Below are positions 8,069 through 17,767 of a DNA stretch of 64,000 bases, in pieces; position 1 is the first letter of the stretch, and each line of letters opens with the position of its first letter. The translations under genes were made by a program, and so were the position numbers. The DNA is from Methylomagnum ishizawai (GTDB taxonomy: Bacteria; Pseudomonadota; Gammaproteobacteria; Methylococcales; Methylococcaceae): positions 124,001 through 188,000 of the forward strand of contig NZ_FXAM01000002.1 of the NCBI RefSeq assembly GCF_900155475.1, given 5' to 3'. The notes under the pieces were generated by a model. The model ran no database searches. It saw nothing but the letters and a program-made list of their open reading frames with translations, and was not told where the DNA came from.

Positions 8069-11000
8069 CTAGGGTCCGGCATCCCGCGCCCCGCCGCGGC
8101 AGGTGCCCACCTCGGCCAAGAGCCGCCGCAAATCCTCGAAATCGACCGGCTTCACCAAGTGCTGGTCGAAGCCACCCAGGCGGGTGCGGTGGCGGTCCGC
8201 CGCCTGCCCCCAGCCGGTCAGGGCGAACAGCGCGATATCCCGGCCACCGGGCTGACCCCGGATGCGCCGGGCGACCTCGTAGCCATCCATGCCCGGCATC
8301 CCCAGGTCGAGCAGGACCACGTCCGGCGGAAACTCGGCCAGGAGGGCCAGGGCCGCGGACCCGTCGTAGGCCACCCGCACCTCGATCCCCAGCAATTCCA
8401 ACAACAAAGCCAGACTGTCGGCGGCGTCGCGGTTGTCGTCCACCACCAGCAAGCGGCGCGGGAACTCCGGGGCGGGCGGATCGGCGCTGGCCTGGAAGCC
8501 GGCCGGGGGCGCTTCGGCCAGCGGTATCCGCACCACGAACTCGCTGCCCCGGCCCACGCCCCCGCTCCGGGCCTCGATCCGCCCGCCATGCAACTGGACC
8601 AAATGGCGGACCAGGGCCAACCCGATGCCAAGCCCGCCCTGGGCCCGGCCCTGGCCGTGGTCCACCTGGGAGAACAACTCGAATACCCTGGGCAGCATCG
8701 CCTCGGGTATGCCGACCCCGGTATCGCTGACGCCGATCACGGCCTCGTTGCCTTGCCGTTCCGCGGCGATGCCGATCCGGCCATGGGGTTCGGTGTATTT
8801 CGCCGCGTTGTTCAAGAGGTTGGTGAAGACCTGGGCGAGCCGGACCGGATCGGCGTCGAGGTGGAGCGGGTCCGGCGGCAGGACCACGTCCAGCCGGTGC
8901 CCGCCGGACTCGACCAGGGGCCGGCTGGTCTCGACGGCCTGCTCGATCACGCCGGCCAGGGCGATGCGCTGCTTTTTCAATTCGACCTTGCCGCGGGTGA
9001 TGCGGGAAGCCTCCATCAGGTCGTCGACCAGCCGGACCAGATGGTCGACTTGCCGGATCATCACCGTCAGCGCGTGCGCGGTCCTGGAACTGTGGCCACC
9101 GGCCCCGCCCAGCGCGTAGAGGGAATTGCGGATCGGGGCCAGGGGATTGCGCAGTTCGTGGGAAAGTATCGCCAGGAATTCGTCCTTGCGCCTATCGCCC
9201 TCGCGCAGGGCGTCCTCCATGCGGCGGCGCTCGGTCATATCGGTGACCAGGGTCATGAGATGGGGCGCTTCCTGGGCCGGAACGCGCAGGAACGACACGA
9301 ACTTGCGTACCCAGACCGGTTCGCCGTCTTGGCGCAGATAGCGGTTCTCGACTTCGAAATAAGGCAGTTCCCCGGCCAGGAGGCGCTGGATTCCGAGCAA
9401 GTTGTCGGCGCGGTCCTCGGGATGCACCAGTTCCAGGAATATCCGGTGGGCCAGTTCGGCCTGGGTATGGCCCAGCAGGGCGCAATAGGCGGGATTGCAG
9501 CGGATCAAGCGGCCTTCCGCGTCGATGATGGCGATGCCGAGGGCGGCGTATTCGAAGATCGCGCGGAACCGTTCCTCGCTGGCGGCGAGCGCCCGTTCGG
9601 CCCGCTTGCGCTCGGTGACGTCCTCGGTCACGGCCACGCCGCCGATGACCTGGCCGACCGGGTCGCGCAGCGGTGCGCCCGAGGCCAGCGCGAACCAGCG
9701 CTTGCCGCTCGGGAGCCACACTTCCAATTCCATCGGCGGGATTTCGCGGTTTTCCGCCACCGCCCGCTGCAAGGGCAGTTCCTCGGGCAGGACCGGCCTG
9801 CCGTCCCGGAAAAAGCGGACTTGGCGGCCCGGTGCCTCCATATCCGGGGCGGAGGCGGACAGATTGTCGGTATCGGCGACTTCGAACTGCGCCAGCACCG
9901 CCGGATTGCCGGTGATGTGTTGGCAAGAGGGATCGTCGGAAAAGCTGACGCCGACCGGCAGGGCCTTCATCAGGGCTTGCAGGCGGCGGTGGGCGGTGTG
10001 CCGGGCCGGGTCGTCGGCCACGGGCAGGACCATAGCGAATTGCTGGGCCACGAGGCCGAGGAACTGGCGGTAATCCGGGTCCGGTCGCCGGTGCGGATTC
10101 AGCCCCGCGATCAGGACGGCAGCGGCCCGGCCCGCGCCCGGCGGGACTACCGGCAGGCATAGGGCCTGGTCCGGCGGGCGTCGCCACGCGCCGGTGGGCA
10201 GTCCGGGGAACAAGGCCCATAGCGGTTCGATCAGCCGCCCCCCGGCCGGAAGTCCCTCCACGGACCAGCCCTTTGCGCCGTCCAAGGGCAGTTCCCAAGG
10301 GCTGGCGGGACCGCCCGGCGCGATACCGGCGCTACCCGCCAAGCGCAAGGTCTTGTGTTCCGGGTCGGAGAGATAAAGCAGGGCGAACGGCAAATCGTAA
10401 GGGTTGGCGGCGAGCACGGCGGCCACGGCTTCGCAGGTGTCGGCCCCGGACCCGCTCCGGCCCAGCGCCCCCAGATCGCGCAGCGTCCGTAAACGGCGCG
10501 CGCCGACCACCTTGGCGGTGGTGTCGATCACCGGGCAGAACACCCCGGCGATTTTGCCATCCTCGTCGTGGATGGGACTGTAGGAAAAGCTGAAATACCC
10601 TTCTTCTGGAGAGCCATCGCGCTCCACCAGCAGCAATAAATCGTCCACCGGGCCGGCCGCGCCGCGCAGTAATGCCTGCTCCAGCATCGGCCCGATGGTG
10701 TCCCAAATCCCGGCCCCGCATTGGCGACCCCGCTGGCCCACCGCGCCGGGATGCTGGATACCGAGGAGGGGCCGGTAGGCATCGTTGTAGAGCATCACCA
10801 ATTCCGGCCCCCACCCAATCAGGATGGGGAACGGGCAATGCAAGCAGGTGCTGACCGAGGTACGCAGGCTTTGCGGCCAGGACTCGACCGGCCCCAAAGG
10901 GGTGCGGGACCAATCCAGGGCGCGGATCAAGCGGCCCGTCTCGCCACCGCCCGCCAGGAAATCGAAGCCGGGCCGGACGGAATAAGGAAGGGGTGGGGTG

Positions 11001-11107
11001 GGGCCTAAACATTGACTGGACAAAGGCGTATTTCCGATTTCGGGTATATCAAGCACGGGACGGGCATGACCCACTTTCCGTTGTTCCTTGTGGCTCGACA
11101 TAAGCAT
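8069..11107 (-). CDS. Hybrid sensor histidine kinase/response regulator
   Basis: A 1012-residue cytoplasmic signalling protein with no obvious membrane segment. Order: PAS-like domain (about 50-200), GAF-like region (about 215-385), PAS and PAS-PAC domains (about 390-635, including RAIFEYAALGIAIIDAEGR), HisKA with phospho-accepting His650 in LSHELRNPL, a HATPase domain with DTGVGIPE and GGLGIGLALV, and a C-terminal receiver (884-1012) with phospho-Asp934 in LLDLGMP and VKP near the end. It should sense a soluble or redox signal through its PAS/GAF set and relay phosphate internally; no separate output protein is adjacent. The start could also be the third codon, at 11101. Confidence 0.92.
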   Translation of the reverse strand: MLMSSHKEQRKVGHARPVLDIPEIGNTPLSSQCLGPTPPLPYSVRPGFDFLAGGGETGRLIRALDWSRTPLGPVESWPQSLRTSVSTCLHCPFPILIGWGPELVMLYNDAYRPLLGIQHPGAVGQRGRQCGAGIWDTIGPMLEQALLRGAAGPVDDLLLLVERDGSPEEGYFSFSYSPIHDEDGKIAGVFCPVIDTTAKVVGARRLRTLRDLGALGRSGSGADTCEAVAAVLAANPYDLPFALLYLSDPEHKTLRLAGSAGIAPGGPASPWELPLDGAKGWSVEGLPAGGRLIEPLWALFPGLPTGAWRRPPDQALCLPVVPPGAGRAAAVLIAGLNPHRRPDPDYRQFLGLVAQQFAMVLPVADDPARHTAHRRLQALMKALPVGVSFSDDPSCQHITGNPAVLAQFEVADTDNLSASAPDMEAPGRQVRFFRDGRPVLPEELPLQRAVAENREIPPMELEVWLPSGKRWFALASGAPLRDPVGQVIGGVAVTEDVTERKRAERALAASEERFRAIFEYAALGIAIIDAEGRLIRCNPAYCALLGHTQAELAHRIFLELVHPEDRADNLLGIQRLLAGELPYFEVENRYLRQDGEPVWVRKFVSFLRVPAQEAPHLMTLVTDMTERRRMEDALREGDRRKDEFLAILSHELRNPLAPIRNSLYALGGAGGHSSRTAHALTVMIRQVDHLVRLVDDLMEASRITRGKVELKKQRIALAGVIEQAVETSRPLVESGGHRLDVVLPPDPLHLDADPVRLAQVFTNLLNNAAKYTEPHGRIGIAAERQGNEAVIGVSDTGVGIPEAMLPRVFELFSQVDHGQGRAQGGLGIGLALVRHLVQLHGGRIEARSGGVGRGSEFVVRIPLAEAPPAGFQASADPPAPEFPRRLLVVDDNRDAADSLALLLELLGIEVRVAYDGSAALALLAEFPPDVVLLDLGMPGMDGYEVARRIRGQPGGRDIALFALTGWGQAADRHRTRLGGFDQHLVKPVDFEDLRRLLAEVGTCRGGARDAGP

Positions 11108-11588
11108 TAATGCATAAGGGGTGGTGGGTTTGATAAATCCTTAATCCGCAAACGGACTACCCGGCTATCACCATGGCTATCCCGCCATGGATGCTATTCG
11201 GCAGACCGGCCCGGATCGCCAAGCGATGATCGGTGGCTTATGTTTGGGGCTCCCGGAATACCATCGGCTTTCGAATAGCAGCATATTACCCTTTTCAATA
11301 TCCGATGGATATTGGGGTTTTCTCCAGGACTGGGCAGCCGCTCTTGAACCTGGGTGGCGTCTCCGGCGGGTTCGGAATATCGCGGGGTGACTATTTTAAG
11401 GCCACAGGAGATATGCGGAATTCCCAGAGCCATCGATCCGGTCAACTTGGGTCTGGGCCAGCCCCGGCATGGAACCATCGCGGACGAAGCCAGTCTACCG
11501 CTTCAATAAAGCTAGGGAATGAAATTGGATGGATCCACCATCGGCAGGGGTTTATAAGGATATTTACCGATGTTGATATGGAGAGTCG
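11108..11588. other. Intergenic region, 480 bp, two small palindromes
   Basis: AT-richer than its surroundings and without a convincing gene. It contains CCATGGC/GCCATGG around six bases at 11172-11191 and CAATATCC/GGATATTG around three bases near 11299-11317. It lies upstream of both the minus-strand kinase and the plus-strand pseudogene, so it should hold their promoters. Confidence 0.35.
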
Positions 11589-13130
11589 ATGATGAAAAGG
11601 ATGCCCGCCCTGATTGTATTTTCCCATCTACGCTGGAATTGGGTTTAGCAACGCCAGCAACACTTATTGTCCAGTTTGGCTAAACGTTTTCCCGTGGTTT
11701 ATGTCGAGGAGCCGATATTCGACCCGGACGCCTTGGAACCGCGTTGGGAATTGGCCCGGCCCCAGCCGGGGGTCATGACCGCCACTCCCGTGACCGCCAT
11801 CGCAGAACCCGGCTTCAACGCCCGCCAGCGTCCCCTATTGGAAACACTATTGGCACGTCTGGTCGAGCAGGAAAAACTGGTCAACCGCTTGGTCTGGCCC
11901 TACACCCCGCTGGCCCTGCCCCTGGCCCGTGGACTCAAGCCCCTGGGCCTGATCTACGATGTGATGGACGAGGTGTCGGCCTTCAAGGGCGCTCCGCCCG
12001 GCCTGCTGGACCGCGAGGCCGAAGCCTACCGCACGGTCGATCTGGTGTTCACCGGCGGTCCCAGCCTGCATCGGGCCAAACAGGGCCGCCATCCCAATGT
12101 GCATTGTTTCCCCAGCAGCGTCGATCTGGCCCATTTCGGCCAGGCCCGCCGGTCCGGTTTGGACCATGCCGGGCAAGCCGGCAAACCCCGGCCCCGGCTG
12201 GGTTTTTTCGGGGTGATCGACGAGCGGCTCGACCTCCCTTTGCTGGATGCGCTGGTCCGCGCCCGGCCCGATTGGCAGTTGATGATGGTGGGGCCGGTGA
12301 CCAAGATCAGCCCGCAGGATTTGCCCCAGGCCCCGAACCTCCATTATTTCGGCCAGCGGGCCTATGCGGAACTGCCGGCCTTTTTGGCGGGTTGGGATGT
12401 GTGCCTGTTGCCGTTCGCGCTCAACGACGCGACGCGCTATATCAGCCCCACCAAGACCCTGGAATACATGGCCGCCGAAAAGCCCGCCGATCACCGACGT
12501 GGCCGAACCCTATGGCGCTATCGTGCATCTGGGCGAGGGCATCGACGCCTTCGTCGCCGCTTGCGGCCACGCCTTGACCGCGCCGGAAACCGACACCGCC
12601 GAACGGGTCGGGGCCATGCGCAAGATGTTGCTCAACACTTCCTGGGATGCCACCGCCCGCGCCATGGCCCACGAAATCGCCAAGGTGCAGCATGGGCGCG
12701 ACCGGGTGCCGCGCCCCGCTTCGCGCGACCGCGAGGGTTATCACAGTGCCGTCGTGGTCGGGGCCGGTCCCACCGGCCTCAGCGCGGCCTATCACCTGCC
12801 GGAGGCTTTGTTGCTGGAAGCCGGGGATAGCGTCGGCGGGTGGTGCCGCTCCATCGAGGAGAACGGATTCACCTTCGATTACGCCGGGCACATCATGTTT
12901 TCCAACGACGATGATGTGCAGGCGCTGTACCGCGAATTATTAGGCGACAACCTGCATTGGCAGGACCGCGAGGCTTGGATGGCTGGGAGAACGACCAGCA
13001 TTGGCATAACAGTGGCCTGTGGAACGTGGCACCGGACGGGCAAGGCGGGTTGCGGCGGGTGGCCGACGCGCCGTACCTGGCCGAACTGCTGGCCGCGCAG
13101 CGCCGCCTCGCGCAAGAAGGCTGCGTTTGA
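11589..13130 (+). pseudogene. Broken glycosyltransferase / FAD-protein locus
   Basis: The frame opens at 11589 after GGAGAG and gives a typical glycosyltransferase start (ALIVFSHLRWN), then hits an in-frame TAG at 11646-11648 where relatives have Tyr, before QRQQHLLSSLAKR. The GT domain (group 1-like, with YISPTKTLEYMAAEKP) runs to about 12481, where the frame shifts; the sequence then continues one frame over (ITDVAEPYGAIVHLGEG). At about 12748 a Rossmann motif VVGAGPTGLSAAY begins a UDP-galactopyranose-mutase-like flavoprotein, which is lost after HWQDREAW (about 12978). A tail in the earlier frame (GWENDQHWHNSGLWNV) ends at TGA 13130. At least three lesions mean no functional product is expected. 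Confidence 0.85.
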
Positions 13131-13190
13131 AGCGGGATTTTCCGGCATCCTTGGAAACCACGGGATGCCGCGGCCGGTCCGGTGTTCCGC

Positions 13191-15077
13191 TCAGATTTCC
13201 ACCCTCACGTTGATCTCGATGACCTGCTCCGCCGGGATTTGGAAGAAATCCGGGGCATGGGCGGCGTTCCGCAGCATGAAGGCGAACAGCTTTTCCCGCC
13301 ACAAGGCCATGCCGGGGGCGGGCGTGGGCAAAGGCCGCAGGCGGCTGACGAAATAGGAGGTGTCCCCAGGGCCGGAATCGAGCAAACCGCGCCGCCGGCA
13401 TTCCTCCAATATCCGGGGGACCGCGGGTAGTTCCATGAAGCCGAACCGGGCAATCACCTGGAAAAACCCCAACCCCAAATCCTGGGCCGAATAGCGGTCT
13501 GCCTCGGGCTCCCTGGGTTGGTCCGTGAACAGGACGACCAGCACGACGACTTCCTCGTGCAAGATTTTGTTATGCCGGACATTCATCAACAGCGCGTTGG
13601 GAATCCCCTCGCCCGGCGCGGCGAGGAAAACGCCCGTCCCGCGCACCCGGCCCGGCATGCCGGGCACCGTGTCGGCCATGAACCGCTCCATCGACGCCTT
13701 CTGCGGATAGAGGCGCTGGAACAAGAGGCTCCGGCCTTTACGCCAAGTGGACATCACGACGAAGGCCGCCAACCCGATGGCCAAAGGCAACCAACCGCCT
13801 TCAACGACCTTGAGCAGGTTGGCCCCGAAGAACGCTCCGTCGATCATTAAGAAGATGCCCACCAGCGGCAGCAGGAAGGCCCGGTTCCACCCCCAAGCTT
13901 GCCGGGCGACCACGTAGAACAGCACGCTGGTCATCAGCATGGTGCCAGTCACGGCGATGCCGTAGGCGGAAGCTAGGCGGCTGGAACTCTCGAAGCCCAG
14001 CACCAACACCAGGATGCCGATCAGCAGCCAAGTATTGAGACCGGGCAGGAAGATTTGCCCCCGCTCCGTCTCGGAGGTGTGGAGGATATGCATCCGGGGC
14101 AGGTAGCCCAGTTGGAACGCCTGCTGGGTCAACGAATAAGTGCCGGAGATCACCGCCTGGGAAGCGATCACTGTCGCCGCCGTCGCCAGCAGCGCCATCG
14201 GCATCCGGGCAGCCTCGGGGAACATCAGGAAAAACGGGTTGCGGGCGGCGTCGGGCACCGCCAGCACGGTCGCGCCCTGCCCGAAATAATTGAGCGCCAG
14301 CGCGGGCAGGACCAGGTAGAACCAAGCGGCCCGGATTGGCCGCGCACCGAAATGCCCCATGTCGGCATAGAGGGCTTCGGCCCCGGTCACCGCCAGCACC
14401 ACCGCACCCAATACCAGCAGCGCCTCGTGCCCATGCGCCGCCAGGAATTCCAGGGCATACCAGGGATTCAAGGCGCGCAGCACCCCTGGATGTTCGGCGA
14501 TCCTGAACAATCCCATGCCGCCGAGGGCCAGGAACCAAACCAGCATGACCGGCCCGAAGTAGCGCCCTACCCTGGCCGTGCCATGGCGTTGGACCGCGAA
14601 CAGCCCGACCAACACCGCCAGCGTGGTCGGGATGATGTAGGGCCGGAACAGGGGCGTGGCGACCTCCAAGCCCTCGACCGCGCTCAGCACCGAGATAGCC
14701 GGGGTGATCATCCCATCACCGTAGAACAGGGCCGCGCCGGACAAACCGGCCATCACCAGCAGCCAGCGCCGCCAAGGCGGCCCTTGCAAGGACCGCTGGG
14801 CCAGGGCCAGCAGGGCCATGATCCCGCCCTCACCCTGGTTGTCGGCCCGCATGACGAAGGCGACGTACTTGAGGGCGACCACAAACAGGAGGGTCCAGAA
14901 AATCATCGACAGCACGCCGAGGACCACGGATTCGACCGGGGCGGTCCCGGCGGCGTTCAGGCATTCCCTGAGGGTATACAGCGGGCTGGTTCCAATATCG
15001 CCGAAAACCACGCCAAGGGCGGGTAGCGCGAGATGCCTGATCCAATGGCGATCCGAAGCCGGGGAGTTGTTTTTCAT
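13191..15077 (-). CDS. kup: Kup-type potassium transporter
   Basis: A 628-residue inner-membrane potassium uptake protein, the usual length for Kup/Trk-D. The N-terminus has the family signature GVVFGDIGTSPLYTLRE, followed by LYGDGMITPAISVLSAVEG-like sequence (here FYGDGMITPAISVLSAVEG) and about 12 hydrophobic segments up to residue 440, then a cytoplasmic C-terminal domain. Kup catalyses proton-coupled K+ import. It starts four bases inside the end of an upstream HipA-like remnant on the same strand, with only a modest ribosome site (AAGAG). Complete, with no sign of damage. Confidence 0.95.
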   Translation of the reverse strand: MKNNSPASDRHWIRHLALPALGVVFGDIGTSPLYTLRECLNAAGTAPVESVVLGVLSMIFWTLLFVVALKYVAFVMRADNQGEGGIMALLALAQRSLQGPPWRRWLLVMAGLSGAALFYGDGMITPAISVLSAVEGLEVATPLFRPYIIPTTLAVLVGLFAVQRHGTARVGRYFGPVMLVWFLALGGMGLFRIAEHPGVLRALNPWYALEFLAAHGHEALLVLGAVVLAVTGAEALYADMGHFGARPIRAAWFYLVLPALALNYFGQGATVLAVPDAARNPFFLMFPEAARMPMALLATAATVIASQAVISGTYSLTQQAFQLGYLPRMHILHTSETERGQIFLPGLNTWLLIGILVLVLGFESSSRLASAYGIAVTGTMLMTSVLFYVVARQAWGWNRAFLLPLVGIFLMIDGAFFGANLLKVVEGGWLPLAIGLAAFVVMSTWRKGRSLLFQRLYPQKASMERFMADTVPGMPGRVRGTGVFLAAPGEGIPNALLMNVRHNKILHEEVVVLVVLFTDQPREPEADRYSAQDLGLGFFQVIARFGFMELPAVPRILEECRRRGLLDSGPGDTSYFVSRLRPLPTPAPGMALWREKLFAFMLRNAAHAPDFFQIPAEQVIEINVRVEI

Positions 15078-15345
15078 AACTTGCTCTTATTGGAGATTGA
15101 ATATCGCGTGATGGCCGCGTCCCCGGCGATCCCGGACCAACGCCCCACCAGCCTTGCGCACTCCCGCATTTTGGCCCAGAAGTCCTCCGCCAGGCCGAAC
15201 GGACCCGGAACCAGGAGTGCCCAGCGCATGGGGAGCCTATCGTAGGCCGGGGCCAGGGCGAACCGGCGGTAATTCCCGGTCAGGAAGGAGATATTACCCA
15301 GGTGCATGCCCGGATTCCCAACCAGCTTGCCGAACACACCCCAAA
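15074..15345 (-). pseudogene. HipA-like kinase C-terminal remnant
   Basis: About 90 codons match the C-terminal part of HipA-family serine/threonine kinases: LVGNPGMHLGNISFL corresponds to the N-x-D-x-H-x-x-N catalytic stretch but the key Asp is replaced (N-P-G-M-H), and LAPAYDRLPMRWA matches the following LAP-YD-LPM motif. Nothing upstream encodes the rest of HipA or its HipB partner. The frame runs on to 15508 without homology. A dead toxin-antitoxin remnant is the simplest reading; the family call is from motif recognition. Confidence 0.6.
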
Positions 15346-15823
15346 GTCCCAGCGTTTTCTTAACCCAGCGCCCCATCAAGGGCATTTTCGGTTTGGATGC
15401 ACGTCCGGTGCCGGGTGGGCATGTACTCGTGTCCACCCACAGATCACGTGAAAATGCTCCAGCCGCCGCCACTGCCCAAGCGGGGCTGGGCAACCGGCCT
15501 CCATACACTCATCGCTGAAAATGCTCGGATGGCGACCCGCCATCGCCTATCACCGTCAAGCGATGCGGACACAAGCCCGCCATGCCTCCCGCATCCCGCA
15601 TTGCAAAATCCCACAATTCAACTATGCCTATCGGAAGGCGCTAATCCGATATTTTCGATATAAGCACGTCCCATGTGATTTTTAAAAACACGGGTTTTGT
15701 GGAAGTCGCTATCACCGTGTGACGATTTCCGCGTTTGGCTCAGCGCTATTGTTAAGCGATGTTCCCACCCGATGCGTCTTTCTCTCTCAAACAAATACGA
15801 AAAATTATTAAGGAAACCACATC
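15346..15823. other. Intergenic region before cytochrome gene
   Basis: Non-coding as far as can be seen. The final 160 bases are AT-rich and hold the promoter region of the cytochrome-porin operon; AAGGAAA lies seven bases before the ATG at 15824. No repeat or RNA gene is evident. Confidence 0.35.
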
Positions 15824-16315
15824 ATGTGCAGAGCTTCCCACTTCGTCGCGGCCCTCTTGCTAACGCTGGCCGCTTGCACCCAGCCGCCCCCTGCGCGCCA
15901 TCCTTCCGGCTTGTTCGATACCGGCCAACCGGCTTTGCACGCCGTCAGCGATGCCCGTTTGCGCGAGTTGATGAACCGGATGAACGGCTTGATCTTCGAG
16001 CGCTTCGTCGCCGAACCCGAGCGCGACCGCGAAACCCTGAAGGAAACCGACGAAATCGCCCGCACCGCCGCCGACCTGGGCCGGAGCATCGACGGTCTCT
16101 ATGCCCGCTTGCCCGCGCTGAATTTGAACGAGAGCGAACAGGCCACCTTCCATGCCCTGGCCGACAAGCTGCGCCACCAAGCCGACCAATTGCGCCAGTT
16201 CGCGGTCGACCACCGCTTGGAAGACCTGTCCGGCCAGTTATCCCAGATCAGCGCCACCTGCACGGCTTGCCATGGCTTGTTCCGGCAGTTGGGCCGGGGA
16301 GGTCGCCATGGCTAA
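15824..16315 (+). CDS. Periplasmic c-type cytochrome lipoprotein, cytochrome c'-like
   Basis: A 163-residue exported lipoprotein with lipobox LAAC (Cys18) and a single heme-c motif Cys146-Thr-Ala-Cys149-His150 near the C-terminus. The region between is all-helical with regular spacing, matching the four-helix cytochrome c'/c-556 layout in which the heme site is in the last helix. It probably binds heme at the periplasmic side of a membrane; electron partner unknown. AAGGAAA upstream supports the start. Its last eight bases overlap the start of the porin gene, so the two are translationally coupled. Confidence 0.75.
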   Translation: MCRASHFVAALLLTLAACTQPPPARHPSGLFDTGQPALHAVSDARLRELMNRMNGLIFERFVAEPERDRETLKETDEIARTAADLGRSIDGLYARLPALNLNESEQATFHALADKLRHQADQLRQFAVDHRLEDLSGQLSQISATCTACHGLFRQLGRGGRHG

Positions 16316-17741
16316 GGTGTTTGCCCTGGTCCTGGCCTGGGCGCTGGGCGGCTGGTCGGTCCCGGCGCGGGCGGAGGAGGACTTGCGGGCCTTGGTCGAG
16401 GGCTTGCGGACCCAGATGTCCGAACTGAAGCGGCAGGCTGAACAATCCAACGCCCGCATCGCCGATCTGGAGAAGCAACTGGCCCAGGCCAAGCCAGCAC
16501 CGGCCAAGCCCGCCACGGTTCCCACCCTGGGCGCGCCGGTCGCCGCGACGGCCCCAACCACGCCATCACCCAAGCCGGACAATCCCAAGCCCCCAGTCAC
16601 GGTGGGCGACGCCAAGGGCACGTTCAAGGTGCCCGGCACCGACACCTCCATCGGCATCGGCGGCTTCATCAAGCTGGACGCGATCTACAACAGCGTCAGC
16701 GACGGCTCCAACAAGCTGGGCAACCAACTCCTGGTGCCCTCGCAAATCCCCAGCGGTTCGGTCCGCGCCAACAAGAACAGCCAATTCCTGTTCAATCCCA
16801 AGGAAACCCGGCTGTGGGTGAAATCCTTCACCCCGAGCGCCTGGGGCGATATCAACACCTTCCTGGAAGTCGATTTCTACGGCTCCGCCGACACCTATAC
16901 CTATACGCCGCGGCTGCGCCATGCCTATGGCACACTGGGCCATTTCCTGGCCGGCCAGACCTGGACCACCTTCCTGAATGTCCAGGTGATTCCCGACACC
17001 CTCGATTTGGGCGGGCCGGTGGGCAGCATTTTCTATCTGCGCCAGCCCATGTTGCGTTGGACCCAGCCCTTCACCCTGGCCGGGACGCCCTTGAATCTCC
17101 AGATCGCCGCCGAATCGCCGCGCAGCCGCCTGTGGGAAGCCCCGCAGAACCAGGCCGCGGCGGATGGTTACGGCTTCGTCCAGCCCGACGACGACCGCTA
17201 TCCCGATATGATCGCCCGCCTCAATTTCGTACCGACCTGGGGCAATTTCTCGCTGTCGGCCATGGCCCGCCAAATCCGCAGTGCCAGCCTGCCGGGCGGG
17301 CATGTCCAGCAGGCCTGGGGCGGGGCGGTCAGCCTGGCCGGGAAGGTCCAGACCTACGATCTCGACAACCTCCGCTTCATGTTGAACTACGGCGACGTGC
17401 TGGGCCGCTACGCCTCGATCAACACCTTCGAGGACGCCGCCGTCGATGCCACCGGGCAATTGCGCCTCGTCACCACCTACAGCGGCATGGTGGCCTACCA
17501 GCATTGGTGGAACCAAACCTGGCGGACCAATGCGGCCTATGGCTTCGAGCAATCGGAACAGCCGGTGTTCGTGGCCGGGTCCATGACCCGCCAAGCCCAG
17601 TCGGTCCACGTCAACCTGTTATGGAGTCCCACCCTGCAAACCACCCTAGGACTGGAATACATCTACGCCACGCGGAACTTGATCGACGGCCAGAACGGAG
17701 ATTTAAACCGTGTGCAATTTTCGACCCGCTTCGATTTTTGA
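16308..17741 (+). CDS. DcaP-like outer-membrane porin
   Basis: A 477-residue outer-membrane protein. Signal peptide to about residue 22 (VPARA), a short coiled coil (about 24-58), an Ala/Pro/Thr-rich linker, then a beta-barrel domain starting near the [17 protein letters not shown] stretch characteristic of DcaP-like porins and ending with a terminal Phe (TRFDF). DcaP-type porins form trimers anchored by the N-terminal coiled coil and pass anionic solutes. The start at 16308 has GGGGAGG ahead of it, within the end of the cytochrome gene. A chemoreceptor gene follows 26 bases downstream. Confidence 0.85.
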   Translation: MAKVFALVLAWALGGWSVPARAEEDLRALVEGLRTQMSELKRQAEQSNARIADLEKQLAQAKPAPAKPATVPTLGAPVAATAPTTPSPKPDNPKPPVTVGDAKGTFKVPGTDTSIGIGGFIKLDAIYNSVSDGSNKLGNQLLVPSQIPSGSVRANKNSQFLFNPKETRLWVKSFTPSAWGDINTFLEVDFYGSADTYTYTPRLRHAYGTLGHFLAGQTWTTFLNVQVIPDTLDLGGPVGSIFYLRQPMLRWTQPFTLAGTPLNLQIAAESPRSRLWEAPQNQAAADGYGFVQPDDDRYPDMIARLNFVPTWGNFSLSAMARQIRSASLPGGHVQQAWGGAVSLAGKVQTYDLDNLRFMLNYGDVLGRYASINTFEDAAVDATGQLRLVTTYSGMVAYQHWWNQTWRTNAAYGFEQSEQPVFVAGSMTRQAQSVHVNLLWSPTLQTTLGLEYIYATRNLIDGQNGDLNRVQFSTRFDF

Positions 17742-17767
17742 AACCCGGAACCATAGGTAATCACGCC

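Noticed and set aside
6254-10162. Very long plus-strand open frame opposite the hybrid kinase
   Set aside because: It runs through two real genes in another frame or strand, has the Arg/Pro/Gly-rich composition of high-GC shadow frames and no ribosome site or domain.
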